Shown here: positions 29,032-37,893 of the stretch, one piece after another
Layout: each line of letters opens with the position of its first letter
How positions within the stretch are numbered: position 1 is the stretch's first letter
NCBI RefSeq assembly: GCF_000014225.1
Contig: NC_008228.1
Location: forward strand, 3,782,001-3,846,000
Length of the DNA: 64,000 nt
From: Paraglaciecola sp. T6c
GTDB taxonomy: Bacteria > Pseudomonadota > Gammaproteobacteria > Enterobacterales > Alteromonadaceae
Direction of reading: 5' to 3'
Notes under the pieces: model-generated
Databases searched by the model: none
What the model was told of the DNA's origin: nothing
What the model saw: only the letters and a program-made list of their open reading frames with translations
Position numbers and translations under genes: made by a program

Positions 29032-29055
29032 ACTGCCATTGAGTGCCAAACTCAA

Positions 29056-29538
29056 TTAGCATCGCCAACAGAACTCAGAAGCAGAAATGGCTCCGTCTGC
29101 ATTTTGATCCCACGCTTTACGCCCGTCACTATAATAGTAAAGTGCGCCTTGGCTAGCGACCAAAGGCTGCGCCTTAATTCGATAGGCAGAACCACCACCC
29201 GACAGGCTATCAATCGTCAAGTTGTACGCTTTATTATCCGCTGATTCACTGGCGGGTGAATGATGGGCGAAAATAGCTGGTTCTCCTGTATCTGCTCCCT
29301 CATTTGCCGCGCCTGCATAACTAAAGTTAGCTAACTTATGACGCTCCATTTGCGCCGCAAACGTCATTAGGTCAGCTTGGGCGACATTGCGTTTGCTGTC
29401 TACCATGTAGCTTTGATAACTTGGATAGGCAACCGTACTAACGATCCCCACAATAGCAACAGCGATCATCAACTCCATCAAAGAGAAGCCGCCATTAGCC
29501 GCCATTCTCGAGGGGGTGTTCATACGCCTTTTATTCAT
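29056..29538 (-). CDS. pilE: Type IV minor pilin PilE
   Basis: From the ATG at 29538 the protein is 160 residues, with the motif NGG^FSLMELMIAVAIVG followed by PSYQSYMVDSKRNVAQADLM, typical of PilE of the pilVWXY1E cluster. The ATG overlaps the pilY1 stop by 8 bp (ATGAATAA), so it is translationally coupled. The longer frame to 29598 lies inside pilY1 and is rejected. The last residues CWRC give adjacent cysteines. Confidence 0.88.
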   Translation of the reverse strand: MNKRRMNTPSRMAANGGFSLMELMIAVAIVGIVSTVAYPSYQSYMVDSKRNVAQADLMTFAAQMERHKLANFSYAGAANEGADTGEPAIFAHHSPASESADNKAYNLTIDSLSGGGSAYRIKAQPLVASQGALYYYSDGRKAWDQNADGAISASEFCWRC

Positions 29539-32500
29539 CTTCTTGTCTTTCAATTTCCGTTTTCCAACTGCTCTTTTGGATCCGCTCGAAGCGACCATAA
29601 ATGTTTTGTGCTAAACAGCCAAAGGCCGAAGTACAGACGACTTCATCACCTTGCTCATCTACTTCAATCACCGCTGACGCACACTCAGTTCCTAAACACA
29701 CGACAGGCTGTAAAATATCCTCAATAAGGATTTTGGTGTCTGGCGCGATACCCGTTTGCTTGAGATCAGCAAATCGATCTTGATGGGTCGTTTGATTATC
29801 ATTGTTCAGATCCACCACCGCATTACCGTTAATTAATTCCACTAAATATGCGCGGCTGTTACCACTAGGAGGGGCGCATAGGCTGTCGTTTGCTGTGGCA
29901 GGCAAATAGGTAGTGAAGAACACTTGATAATTTAATATTAACGGCGAGGCTAATACTTTCTCGCCTCCAGTGCTAAGGTCCACCAGCCAACCCGCCCTAC
30001 TGGCGAATAGTGCAGTTTGCTCCTCTACCACGGTTTCATCTGATGAGGTCAGTAGATGGGCCGTCGCATCATATAAGTCATCACGGGTAAATGCATTTTC
30101 AGGTAAGCCATAATGACCTTGTTCATCGGTTGAGAAGATGCCAAAGTCTTTTAACATATAAAAACTGTCTTGAATCTGCGCATTCAATGGATGTGCTCGA
30201 TAACCAGAACCGATTGCCACAGCATAAAAGTTTTCATCAACGGCACTTATTTGAGCAACATCAGGCGCATAGTAAAAGCGTCGATTGTCTTCTGCCAAAT
30301 CCCCCCCTAAATCAGCGAGTAAACCGCCGCTGACTAAGTTGCTACGTCCCGAACCATTATGTATGTCTAGGCGAAACAGTTGTCCTCCTGAATCGGCCAC
30401 ATACATATGATCTGCTAAGCCATCATTGTCCCGGTCAATCACCGATATACGAGCAGGAATACTGTATTGCATGTCGCTTAATAATAAGTCCGCAGCGCTG
30501 TTGCTGGCTGACCAAATTAACTCCCCGCTGTCAGCATCTACAATAAACACCGCGTTACCGACATTGTCAGCGCTGCGAGCTATTTTGTTGTCTTGCTCTG
30601 CGTCATAACCGCCACCAAAAATAAGTACATTGCGTATAGTTTCGCCCACTTTGATTTTGGTGACGGTTGGCCTTGACCATGATTGCCCAAGCTTTTCAAA
30701 CCCCGTGCTTCCCCCGATAACCTGATGCACTAAGGTAGGATTTGATTTACTGGAAATATCAAAAGTGTAGTAATTTCGACCGCCGCGGCGCATGCCCACA
30801 TAAAGATAAACCTTGTCATCAAAATGACGTAGAACCAGATCGCCGTCTAAACCATAGATATGATTCGACGTAGTGTTTTCACGGTAAAATTCATATAAAT
30901 TGCCGAGTAGCTCTTGAGGAATGACAGCAAAATTTTCACTACCCGTTTGGGCGTCAAATGAATGCAAGAATCCCTGATTAGTCGCGACAAAAATAGCGCT
31001 GTCGGTAGCTGAATAATTGACAATGACAGGCTGAGAATGAATAGGATCTCCCATTTGTAGGCGCACGTCAGATGTATCACCATCACCATCGTCATCTTTT
31101 AAGTCAACGCCTCTTACCCACTTCAGTAAGTTGCTACGTATGGTGCTCGCATCATCAAGCATATCAATGGATAAGGCTTGCTCAGTGATATTACTGTTAC
31201 TTTCATGCATACGGTTATCAGTGGTAGCGAACGCCCCTGGTGCTGAAAACGTAAATAAATTACGCGCCAAACTCATTTTACTCGCCGCCCCGCCTTGGCG
31301 AACATCATTACCATCAGTTAACACTGACCAATAGCTATGGGCTTGCTCAGAGAAAAAGCCATTGCCGTCATCCACAGCAGGCAAACCATTTTTATCTAAA
31401 ATAGTATCTCCATCGATTTTGTATTTCTTCAGGTTTCCAGGCCAGTTGCTACCCTCAGACGGTTTAAATAACGCAAAGTACAACTCGTCTTTATGGGTTA
31501 AGCGATTTAATTGATTCACCGCAACCCCTGGGGAGACAAACGTCGCGTTCACATCTTTAACGGTTTTCAAAATCGATTGAAATGCACCTAATAATTCTTG
31601 GCTGTTATCCGCTTGATAAAAACCACCGCCCCCTTGTAAGGCTATTTGATTCAAGAAACTATTGGCTTCGGTATTCGCTGCAAAACCTATGGTGTGCGTA
31701 ATAATGCGGCTGTCTATCACGGATCCCTCAGAATCTGCTACGTTTCGAACTAAACTTAAGCCGCATTTTTCACCGCCACTGCCTGTGCACGACGCGCTAA
31801 GTAAGCTCTCAATCTCATCAACACTGTGGTTATTGTTCGCTTCGCCGTCCGAGAGTAAAACGATATGATTATTCACTTGGCATTGGCGATCTGAAATGGG
31901 CGAAATATAGCGAGCCCCTTGAGGAATTTGTTGAGTGATGCAGTTAGATGAACTTAAATTGTCTTCTTCGCAGCCAGAGGGAAGCGTGGCATCTTGTCCT
32001 GAATATGAAAGTCGGTGGCTGACACGTGTGTTACGCCTAACAGTATTCGATACACTATTATTGCCCCGCGCCAGGCCATAGTTCACATCAAGCCCGCCGT
32101 AATACATCACCCCTTCATATAGAGTATCCACGATTGGGGTATAACCACTGGCACTGAGCTCATCCACCTTGCTGACTAAGTGCTCGCGCACGGTTGAGGT
32201 TTGGCCCGGTGTCGCTTGACCTTGAAATTCGATGACTAATTTAGCGGCTCCCGAAGGGCGCTCGGCATACGTATAGGCCCCCCGCGTATTGCTAAAGTCA
32301 GACAAGATAAATACCATGTCATTGCCCAACTGCCAATCATTGCGCTCTACCAACTGATTAATAATACTCGCAACTGACGGGCTCTGATAATCTCGATTTC
32401 GATACCATCGCTCAATGCCACTCCAGTTGACCGATGCGGTTTTGGCTTTATTTCTCAACAAATATCGGGGGTAGTTATTAAAGCTGTTTGGATCCGCTTC

Positions 32501-33625
32501 ATTCGCCGCTCGAATTGTCATTGATGCGCTGTTATTGCTGCTGTTTTGATAAGCAGTGAATTCAAGGTAGGCATTGCTTACCACGGCGCCTTGAGGTAAA
32601 GCGATATTACGAAAGCGCAAACCAATGTAATCGTTACTGCTGGCATTGAAGGTCAATTCGCTACCCGTTGACTGATATCCATTGCCGCGCTCTTCAGCAT
32701 TGTTAGATTGACTGTCAATTTGATACGTCAAGTCTCCAGTAACACACCCTGTAGCGGTAGTTTCATCGTACACCACCACTAGTTGCGGTGAGAGGCCTCC
32801 TCCTTGTTCGACGCTTTCAGCCAGCCGGTTGCTGGCAGCACTTAGGCCTTGGGTCGTCAGAATAATATTAAGATCATTGCCCCCACACCACTCGCTTTGA
32901 TCAACAACTTCTTGTACCACTGTACTAAAATCAATGCTCGCAACTGTGTCGCCAACTGAGGGCCAATCGTTATTTTGCTCCCAAAGCACGTAATTCGATG
33001 TTTTGGTGCGTTGGCTGATGTCTTGCTGGTTACTGGTGTAAGTCAATGCATTGGGGGTAAGTTCCGCATTAATCTGGATTTGGGCTGCTGAAGCATCAAA
33101 ACCCCGGGAGGTAAAGCGCAAGTACGCACTTGTGATGGTTGCTCCTTGAGGAATGTTTAAGCTCTGGTAGCGAAGCCCCGTAAACACAGTGTCGGTTCCT
33201 GCAGATAGGGTTAAACTACTACTGTTAAGATTAACCACACCGCTGCGCTCAGTAGCATCGTCAGTCCCAACAACGATAGGCACAATCAGTTCCGGTGAAA
33301 CCGTGTCATCTATGGGGCGCACAGGGTAAAGTATGGGACCGCCATAATCCGAAAAGCGCATTAAACCGGCATTTACGTTGGTCACCGAACGCAAGGTCTC
33401 TTTAAGGGCATTCTGTACTCTAAGCATACGCGACTCATTGGTGTCGTCATCGGCTGTCATACTCCCCGAAGTATCCATGATAAAGAGCACATTAGGGTCG
33501 TATTTGACCTGCTCAGTGCTCGCGCCAAAGTAGATTTCCAGATCGTCAGCTACTGCTTCCAGCGATGGGCACAAGCCTAATAATAGTATTAGCATGTTGA
33601 AACGGGACATCATACCTCCGGTCAT
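29531..33625 (-). CDS. pilY1: Type IV pilus tip adhesin / assembly protein PilY1
   Basis: The 1364-residue secreted protein has a signal peptide and a von Willebrand A domain whose MIDAS motif is DTSGSM at residues 51-56. The VWA fold seems interrupted by two similar beta-rich modules (about 120-288 and 297-468), then resumes with VLLSDGEAN and THTIGFA. The C-terminal half is a PilC/PilY1 beta-propeller with Ca-loop candidates (DRDNDGLADH; DLNNDNQTTHQD). PilY1 primes pilus assembly, opposes retraction and acts in adhesion and surface sensing. It overlaps pilX by 4 bp (ATGA). Confidence 0.93.
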   Translation of the reverse strand: MTGGMMSRFNMLILLLGLCPSLEAVADDLEIYFGASTEQVKYDPNVLFIMDTSGSMTADDDTNESRMLRVQNALKETLRSVTNVNAGLMRFSDYGGPILYPVRPIDDTVSPELIVPIVVGTDDATERSGVVNLNSSSLTLSAGTDTVFTGLRYQSLNIPQGATITSAYLRFTSRGFDASAAQIQINAELTPNALTYTSNQQDISQRTKTSNYVLWEQNNDWPSVGDTVASIDFSTVVQEVVDQSEWCGGNDLNIILTTQGLSAASNRLAESVEQGGGLSPQLVVVYDETTATGCVTGDLTYQIDSQSNNAEERGNGYQSTGSELTFNASSNDYIGLRFRNIALPQGAVVSNAYLEFTAYQNSSNNSASMTIRAANEADPNSFNNYPRYLLRNKAKTASVNWSGIERWYRNRDYQSPSVASIINQLVERNDWQLGNDMVFILSDFSNTRGAYTYAERPSGAAKLVIEFQGQATPGQTSTVREHLVSKVDELSASGYTPIVDTLYEGVMYYGGLDVNYGLARGNNSVSNTVRRNTRVSHRLSYSGQDATLPSGCEEDNLSSSNCITQQIPQGARYISPISDRQCQVNNHIVLLSDGEANNNHSVDEIESLLSASCTGSGGEKCGLSLVRNVADSEGSVIDSRIITHTIGFAANTEANSFLNQIALQGGGGFYQADNSQELLGAFQSILKTVKDVNATFVSPGVAVNQLNRLTHKDELYFALFKPSEGSNWPGNLKKYKIDGDTILDKNGLPAVDDGNGFFSEQAHSYWSVLTDGNDVRQGGAASKMSLARNLFTFSAPGAFATTDNRMHESNSNITEQALSIDMLDDASTIRSNLLKWVRGVDLKDDDGDGDTSDVRLQMGDPIHSQPVIVNYSATDSAIFVATNQGFLHSFDAQTGSENFAVIPQELLGNLYEFYRENTTSNHIYGLDGDLVLRHFDDKVYLYVGMRRGGRNYYTFDISSKSNPTLVHQVIGGSTGFEKLGQSWSRPTVTKIKVGETIRNVLIFGGGYDAEQDNKIARSADNVGNAVFIVDADSGELIWSASNSAADLLLSDMQYSIPARISVIDRDNDGLADHMYVADSGGQLFRLDIHNGSGRSNLVSGGLLADLGGDLAEDNRRFYYAPDVAQISAVDENFYAVAIGSGYRAHPLNAQIQDSFYMLKDFGIFSTDEQGHYGLPENAFTRDDLYDATAHLLTSSDETVVEEQTALFASRAGWLVDLSTGGEKVLASPLILNYQVFFTTYLPATANDSLCAPPSGNSRAYLVELINGNAVVDLNNDNQTTHQDRFADLKQTGIAPDTKILIEDILQPVVCLGTECASAVIEVDEQGDEVVCTSAFGCLAQNIYGRFERIQKSSWKTEIERQEDE

Positions 33626-34224
33626 TGTGACGCTGGCGCCAGTACAGCAGCCGTTAAGCTATTGGCAACAATCGAACGACTCCCTTGCATTTGGCCGCAC
33701 CCCTTAATAATAAACACATGACAAGTAATATGACTGCCACTGATAACGTTACTCGAGCCCAAACAAGCCTGCTCTCGCACGTAGGCCGTACGCGACCAAC
33801 TGTCAATAGCAGGGCTAGTGTCATAGTGCCCCTGTGCTTGATGCAAAGCTCCCTTAGAAAGCCCAGCACTGGTGACCTGCCTGTTAGTCCACGTGTCAGG
33901 ATCTTGGCAGCGAAGTGCCTCATTCTGTATGTCCAGCTCCGTGTTTTGTCGTGCTTGGGTTAATGGGTCTATCATGTTCACATCACTGATAACCGCGCTG
34001 TCTTCGGATTCAAACACCACACCCGCAATCGCCGCCTCTGCGGCGTCAAACGCAAGTGTTTGCGTTTGTAGCGATACCGCCATTTTATTTTGCAATAACC
34101 CGCTCGAGACAGACGCAATTCCCAGTACGGTTAAGCTCACCAGTACCAGCAATGCGAAAACCATCACTAAGCCTTTCTGCTTATGTCCTCGCGCCAAATT
34201 GCCACTACAAAGTGTCTGTTTCAT
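33622..34224 (-). CDS. pilX: Type IV minor pilin PilX
   Basis: The 200-residue protein has the PilX N-terminus QKG^LVMVFALLVLVSLTVLG without the pilin Glu5, followed by AFDAAEAAIAGVVFESE, the characteristic PilX helix. The C-terminal part has several cysteines. It overlaps pilW and pilY1 by 4 bp each. Confidence 0.9.
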   Translation of the reverse strand: MKQTLCSGNLARGHKQKGLVMVFALLVLVSLTVLGIASVSSGLLQNKMAVSLQTQTLAFDAAEAAIAGVVFESEDSAVISDVNMIDPLTQARQNTELDIQNEALRCQDPDTWTNRQVTSAGLSKGALHQAQGHYDTSPAIDSWSRTAYVREQACLGSSNVISGSHITCHVFIIKGCGQMQGSRSIVANSLTAAVLAPASQ

Positions 34225-35087
34225 AGCTTTCTACTGCGCATGTAATTTTTGACATTACGCAGCGTGACCGTGGTTTCAAAGGGTTTAAATAAACCAGTAC
34301 CACTTTGTGTGGTGGGCGCTTCATTGAGTAATTTAAACGCTTTTTGAGCGCTGACCTTCACTTCACCCTCCCCCCGTAAAAGCACGCCTAAGCGCAGTGC
34401 TACCACCTGACTGCCGCTCGCTAATACTAATGGGAGCTCCCCCGCTGTAACATAACGTATAGGACGCCCCGAGTTATCCCCTGACAAAATAGTATTCGTG
34501 ATCCCATAAAGCGCTTGAAAGCTGAACACATCATCAAGAATGATTTCAGCGCTGTTATCAACCTCATCATTGTTCGCCAGCATTGCCCTTAACACCCGCC
34601 CATCAAAGCCTCGGCAACGTAACGTATTGTTCTGTACAAAATAATGATTCACTACGAAGAATTCTTCCCCGTTCGCATAGCCCAAACGATTACCACGACA
34701 GTCAATACTCCCTTGCAAACCAATAACCACCTGATCATTTGCCCCTGCATTTCCATCGGTTGCGCCAAGCGCAGGCATAGCAACAAAATCGCCTGGCAAA
34801 ATAACGGGATGATTTTGTACAAAGCTAGCTTCTTCTATCACATCTACCGCTGTGTTAAGGCTTGAGGCGAGCAGATCTGAACGCCCAGCCATGAGCATTT
34901 CTGTGCGCAGACGACTAATCACAAATCGGCCATTCTCTTGAACTGACGTCACGGCTTGATTCACGCCTTGCGTCACCCGCGAACTCACCATGACTTGAAT
35001 AATGGCACCAGAGATAATCAAGCCTAATGCTAAAGCAATCATTAACTCTATTAGGCTAAAGCCCGTTTGCATTTGACCATGAGGCAC
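34221..35087 (-). CDS. pilW: Type IV minor pilin PilW
   Basis: The protein has the prepilin motif TG^FSLIELMIALALG and the PilW segment VTQGVNQAVTSVQENGRFVISRL. The open frame extends to 35126 inside pilV. A GTG at 35087 is preferred because GAGGA lies six bases upstream, overlapping the pilV stop, and it gives a normal nine-residue leader and 288 residues in all. Confidence 0.88.
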   Translation of the reverse strand: MPHGQMQTGFSLIELMIALALGLIISGAIIQVMVSSRVTQGVNQAVTSVQENGRFVISRLRTEMLMAGRSDLLASSLNTAVDVIEEASFVQNHPVILPGDFVAMPALGATDGNAGANDQVVIGLQGSIDCRGNRLGYANGEEFFVVNHYFVQNNTLRCRGFDGRVLRAMLANNDEVDNSAEIILDDVFSFQALYGITNTILSGDNSGRPIRYVTAGELPLVLASGSQVVALRLGVLLRGEGEVKVSAQKAFKLLNEAPTTQSGTGLFKPFETTVTLRNVKNYMRSRKL

Positions 35088-35098
35088 ACTTTTAGTCC

Positions 35099-35689
35099 TC
35101 ACAGCGTTAAATCCAGCGTGACACAATCATGGGCATCACTTCGATTGAGGTTGCACTCAGTGTTTAAAATACGCTCTTGTTTTTGCCAGCTCTCTACCGG
35201 CCAAGCGATCATAATCTGATGACGGGAGCCCGCGCTGCAGCTATGTGCATCTAATGTATTGTTGTCATCACAGGTTAATGAAATCGATAAGCTTGGCGCA
35301 GCAGATGTAACCGCGCAGGACATTTCGTATGCATCAAACTGGGCGAATTGTGGGCTTGTACATTGGTTTTGTAGGCAATTTGGAATACTCGCTGGCAATG
35401 CCAAGCAATAGCACTCATAAGGTAAAGCAGATGAGTCACAAGACAGGCTGGCAAAATTATAGGCATTATTCACGAAATATTGATTATCTACCGTCAGCCC
35501 TTCACCAGAAGGGGCAGCAGCAGCGCGCAAACGCTCACTGAATTGCTGAGCAACTAATACAGCTTGGCTGCGACGAAGTGCATCTGCGTTAGAAAAAGCA
35601 CTAACAAACTGTAACGATGCCACACCTAACAACCCCACCGTTAGAATAAATAACGTCACCAGGATTTCAACCATACCGACCCCCTTCAT
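35099..35689 (-). CDS. pilV: Type IV minor pilin PilV
   Basis: The 196-residue protein has a very short leader (MKG^VGMVEILVTLFILTVG) and the PilV helix SLQFVSAFSNADALRRSQAVLVAQQFSERLRAA. The rest is rich in cysteines, about ten, suggesting several disulfides. It is the first gene of pilV-pilW-pilX-pilY1-pilE. Confidence 0.88.
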   Translation of the reverse strand: MKGVGMVEILVTLFILTVGLLGVASLQFVSAFSNADALRRSQAVLVAQQFSERLRAAAAPSGEGLTVDNQYFVNNAYNFASLSCDSSALPYECYCLALPASIPNCLQNQCTSPQFAQFDAYEMSCAVTSAAPSLSISLTCDDNNTLDAHSCSAGSRHQIMIAWPVESWQKQERILNTECNLNRSDAHDCVTLDLTL

Positions 35690-35885
35690 AGTAAGGAATG
35701 AAGCTGGGTGCAGAGTGTGCTTGGCGATGAAACTTGAACCTTTAATAACGGATAACCACAGGCGTAATAGTGATATTGAAGCTTAGCGCACTAACGCGCT
35801 ACGTTAGTTATCGACTTTAGACCATAGGTATAATTGATGTGTAGGCTTATGACTAACCTATTTCAGGATGGGACAGCAGATATAA

Positions 35886-35926
35886 AAAAGTCGCTAAAGA
35901 GAAATAAAGCTCTTTTAGCGACTTGT
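35886..35926 (-). terminator. Terminator downstream of ispH
   Basis: A long inverted repeat (AAGTCGCTAAA / TTTAGCGACTT with further inner pairing and one bulge) lies 47 bp past the ispH stop. On the minus strand it is followed by TTTTTT, so it ends the ribF-ileS-lspA-fkpB-ispH transcript. The plus strand also has TTTTT after it and could end pil-region transcription from the left. Confidence 0.85.
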
Positions 35927-35972
35927 TTTTCGTGACGTGCCGGCATCTTGGATACGACCAAACCCAGTGCTT

Positions 35973-36917
35973 TTAGCTTACTTGTTTTACTCTTAACTCT
36001 TTAGGCACTGCAAACTCGATGTTTTCTAGGCGACCAGGGCGCTCAGTAGCACTGCTTGCACCCCACTCTTTTAACCTGTCGACCACACCTTGTACTAATA
36101 CCTCTGGGGCCGATGCACCTGCGGTCACACCAATATGTTTAGCGTTCGCCAACCATTCTTTTTGAATACAATTAGCATCTGCTATCAAATGCGCTTTTGC
36201 CCCAATCTTTTCAGCCAACTCTCGTAAGCGATTTGAATTAGAGCTATTTTGCGCGCCGACCACTAGCAATATATCGCAATCCGCTGACAATTCACGTACC
36301 GAATCTTGGCGATTTTGCGTGGCGTAACAAATATCGTCTTTACGTGGCCCTTCAATTGCTGGGAACTTGGCGCGCAACGCGTCAATCACGTCAGCGGTAT
36401 CATCCACAGATAAAGTGGTTTGACTACAGTAGTACAACGCGGATGGATTTTTTACCTCGAGGCGGGCAACGTCATCGACCGACTCAACTAAGTAAATACC
36501 GCCGTCTTGATTGTCGTACTGACCCATGGTGCCTTCCACTTCGGGGTGGCCCTGATGGCCAATAAGTACACATTCTGTGCCTTTTGAGCTAGCGCGCATC
36601 ACTTCCATATGCACTTTAGTGACAAGTGGACAAGTTGCATCAAACACCTTCAAGCCACGAGAGCTCGCTTCGTTGCGTACAGCTTGAGACACACCGTGGG
36701 CCGAGAAAATCACTATGCTGTCATCAGGTACTTCCACCAGCTCATCAACAAAGACCGCCCCGCGCTCTTTAAGACCATCCACCACGAATTTGTTATGTAC
36801 CACTTCGTGGCGCACGTAAATAGGCGGTGAGAAAATTTCTAACGCGCGTTCAACGATGGTGATGGCTCGGTCAACACCGGCGCAGAAGCCTCGTGGGTTA
36901 GCCAAATGAATTTGCAT
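35973..36917 (-). CDS. ispH: 4-hydroxy-3-methylbut-2-enyl diphosphate reductase
   Basis: IspH (LytB) makes IPP and DMAPP in the last step of the MEP pathway using a 4Fe-4S cluster. The 314-residue protein has the cluster cysteine Cys12 in NPRGFCAGV, a second in DATCPLVTK and a third in [10 protein letters not shown], plus [10 protein letters not shown]. It is the last gene of ileS-lspA-fkpB-ispH, 45 bp after fkpB. Confidence 0.97.
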   Translation of the reverse strand: MQIHLANPRGFCAGVDRAITIVERALEIFSPPIYVRHEVVHNKFVVDGLKERGAVFVDELVEVPDDSIVIFSAHGVSQAVRNEASSRGLKVFDATCPLVTKVHMEVMRASSKGTECVLIGHQGHPEVEGTMGQYDNQDGGIYLVESVDDVARLEVKNPSALYYCSQTTLSVDDTADVIDALRAKFPAIEGPRKDDICYATQNRQDSVRELSADCDILLVVGAQNSSNSNRLRELAEKIGAKAHLIADANCIQKEWLANAKHIGVTAGASAPEVLVQGVVDRLKEWGASSATERPGRLENIEFAVPKELRVKQVS

Positions 36918-36962
36918 AATGTTTCCTAGTGTTAACTCTTGCTTTGAGCTCAGTGGCGTAAG

Positions 36963-37406
36963 TTACGCTACTGAGATAATTTCGACATCAAAGGTAATCG
37001 TTTGCCCAGCCAAAGGATGATTAAAATCAACCGTGACTGACGCCCCCGCGACTGAGCGCACAATACCAGGCAGCTCACTTCCATCAGGTTGAGAAAAGGT
37101 CATGATCATGCCTTCTTCTGCTGGCGTTTCGCCACTGAATTTGTTGCGATCAAGATGGTAGATATTGTCTGGGTTTGGAAAACCGAACGCGTCTTGAGGC
37201 TCAAGGGTAAATGACTTTTTATCGCCTGCGCTTAATCCCAAAAGACAGGCTTCGAAGCCTGGGGTCAAATTACCATCGCCAATAACAAGCTTAGCAGGCT
37301 TATTATTGACTCGGGTGCTGTCCGCCGCTGAGCCATCAGATAATTTCAAGTCAAAGTGCAATACCACTTCACTGTTGTCTGTTATGACTACAGATGAATC
37401 ACTCAT
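36963..37406 (-). CDS. fkpB: FKBP-type peptidyl-prolyl isomerase FkpB (SlpA)
   Basis: The 147-residue FKBP has the domain order FKBP-IF-FKBP of SlpA/FkpB, with PGFEACLLGLSAGDKKSF and the C-terminal FNHPLAGQTITFDVEI, and no His-rich tail. It overlaps lspA by 8 bp. The lspA-fkpB-ispH order is conserved in gammaproteobacteria. Confidence 0.93.
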   Translation of the reverse strand: MSDSSVVITDNSEVVLHFDLKLSDGSAADSTRVNNKPAKLVIGDGNLTPGFEACLLGLSAGDKKSFTLEPQDAFGFPNPDNIYHLDRNKFSGETPAEEGMIMTFSQPDGSELPGIVRSVAGASVTVDFNHPLAGQTITFDVEIISVA

Positions 37407-37893
37407 TTACATTGTCCTTATTTTTAAACATATCTATGACTAGTAAAAACGCGCCTAAGCAGATTGCGCTATCAGCTACGTTAAACGCAGGCCAATACCA
37501 ATCTTGGTAATAAAGCACTAAGAAATCGATAACAAAACCGTGTAATAAACGGTCAAACACATTGCCGAGCGCGCCACCAATAATCAAACAAAACGCCACA
37601 GGCAACATAACCTGTTGGCGGGTGGTTTCTTTTAACCACCAGGTGACTAAACCACATACGGCGATAGCAATACCTGTGAATAACCAACGTTGCCAACCAC
37701 CAGCATCACTTAAAAAGCTAAATGCTGCCCCGTAGTTGTACACGTGAGTTAAGTTAAAAAAAGAGGTGTACTGAATCGCTTGGTACGGCTCTAAATTCGC
37801 CACGATCCAGTGCTTAGTAACCTGATCGATGACAAACACCACCACGGCTAACCACAAAAAGCGCAGACCGCTTTGTCTAAATAAATTAAGCAT
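37399..37893 (-). CDS. lspA: Lipoprotein signal peptidase
   Basis: LspA cleaves prolipoproteins at the diacylglyceryl-cysteine in the inner membrane. From the ATG at 37893 it has 164 residues, four transmembrane helices, and the two catalytic-aspartate motifs [15 protein letters not shown] and [11 protein letters not shown]. The start overlaps the ileS stop by 8 bp (ATGCTTAA). A longer frame to 38157 lies inside ileS and is rejected. Confidence 0.96.
   Translation of the reverse strand: MLNLFRQSGLRFLWLAVVVFVIDQVTKHWIVANLEPYQAIQYTSFFNLTHVYNYGAAFSFLSDAGGWQRWLFTGIAIAVCGLVTWWLKETTRQQVMLPVAFCLIIGGALGNVFDRLLHGFVIDFLVLYYQDWYWPAFNVADSAICLGAFLLVIDMFKNKDNVNE

Noticed and set aside
29539-29598. N-terminal extension of pilE
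   Set aside because: It lies wholly within pilY1 and would give a 40-residue leader; the coupled ATG at 29538 is better.
30426-31334. Several 60-80 codon plus-strand frames in the pilY1 region
   Set aside because: They are antisense shadows of pilY1 without ribosome-binding sites or recognisable domains.
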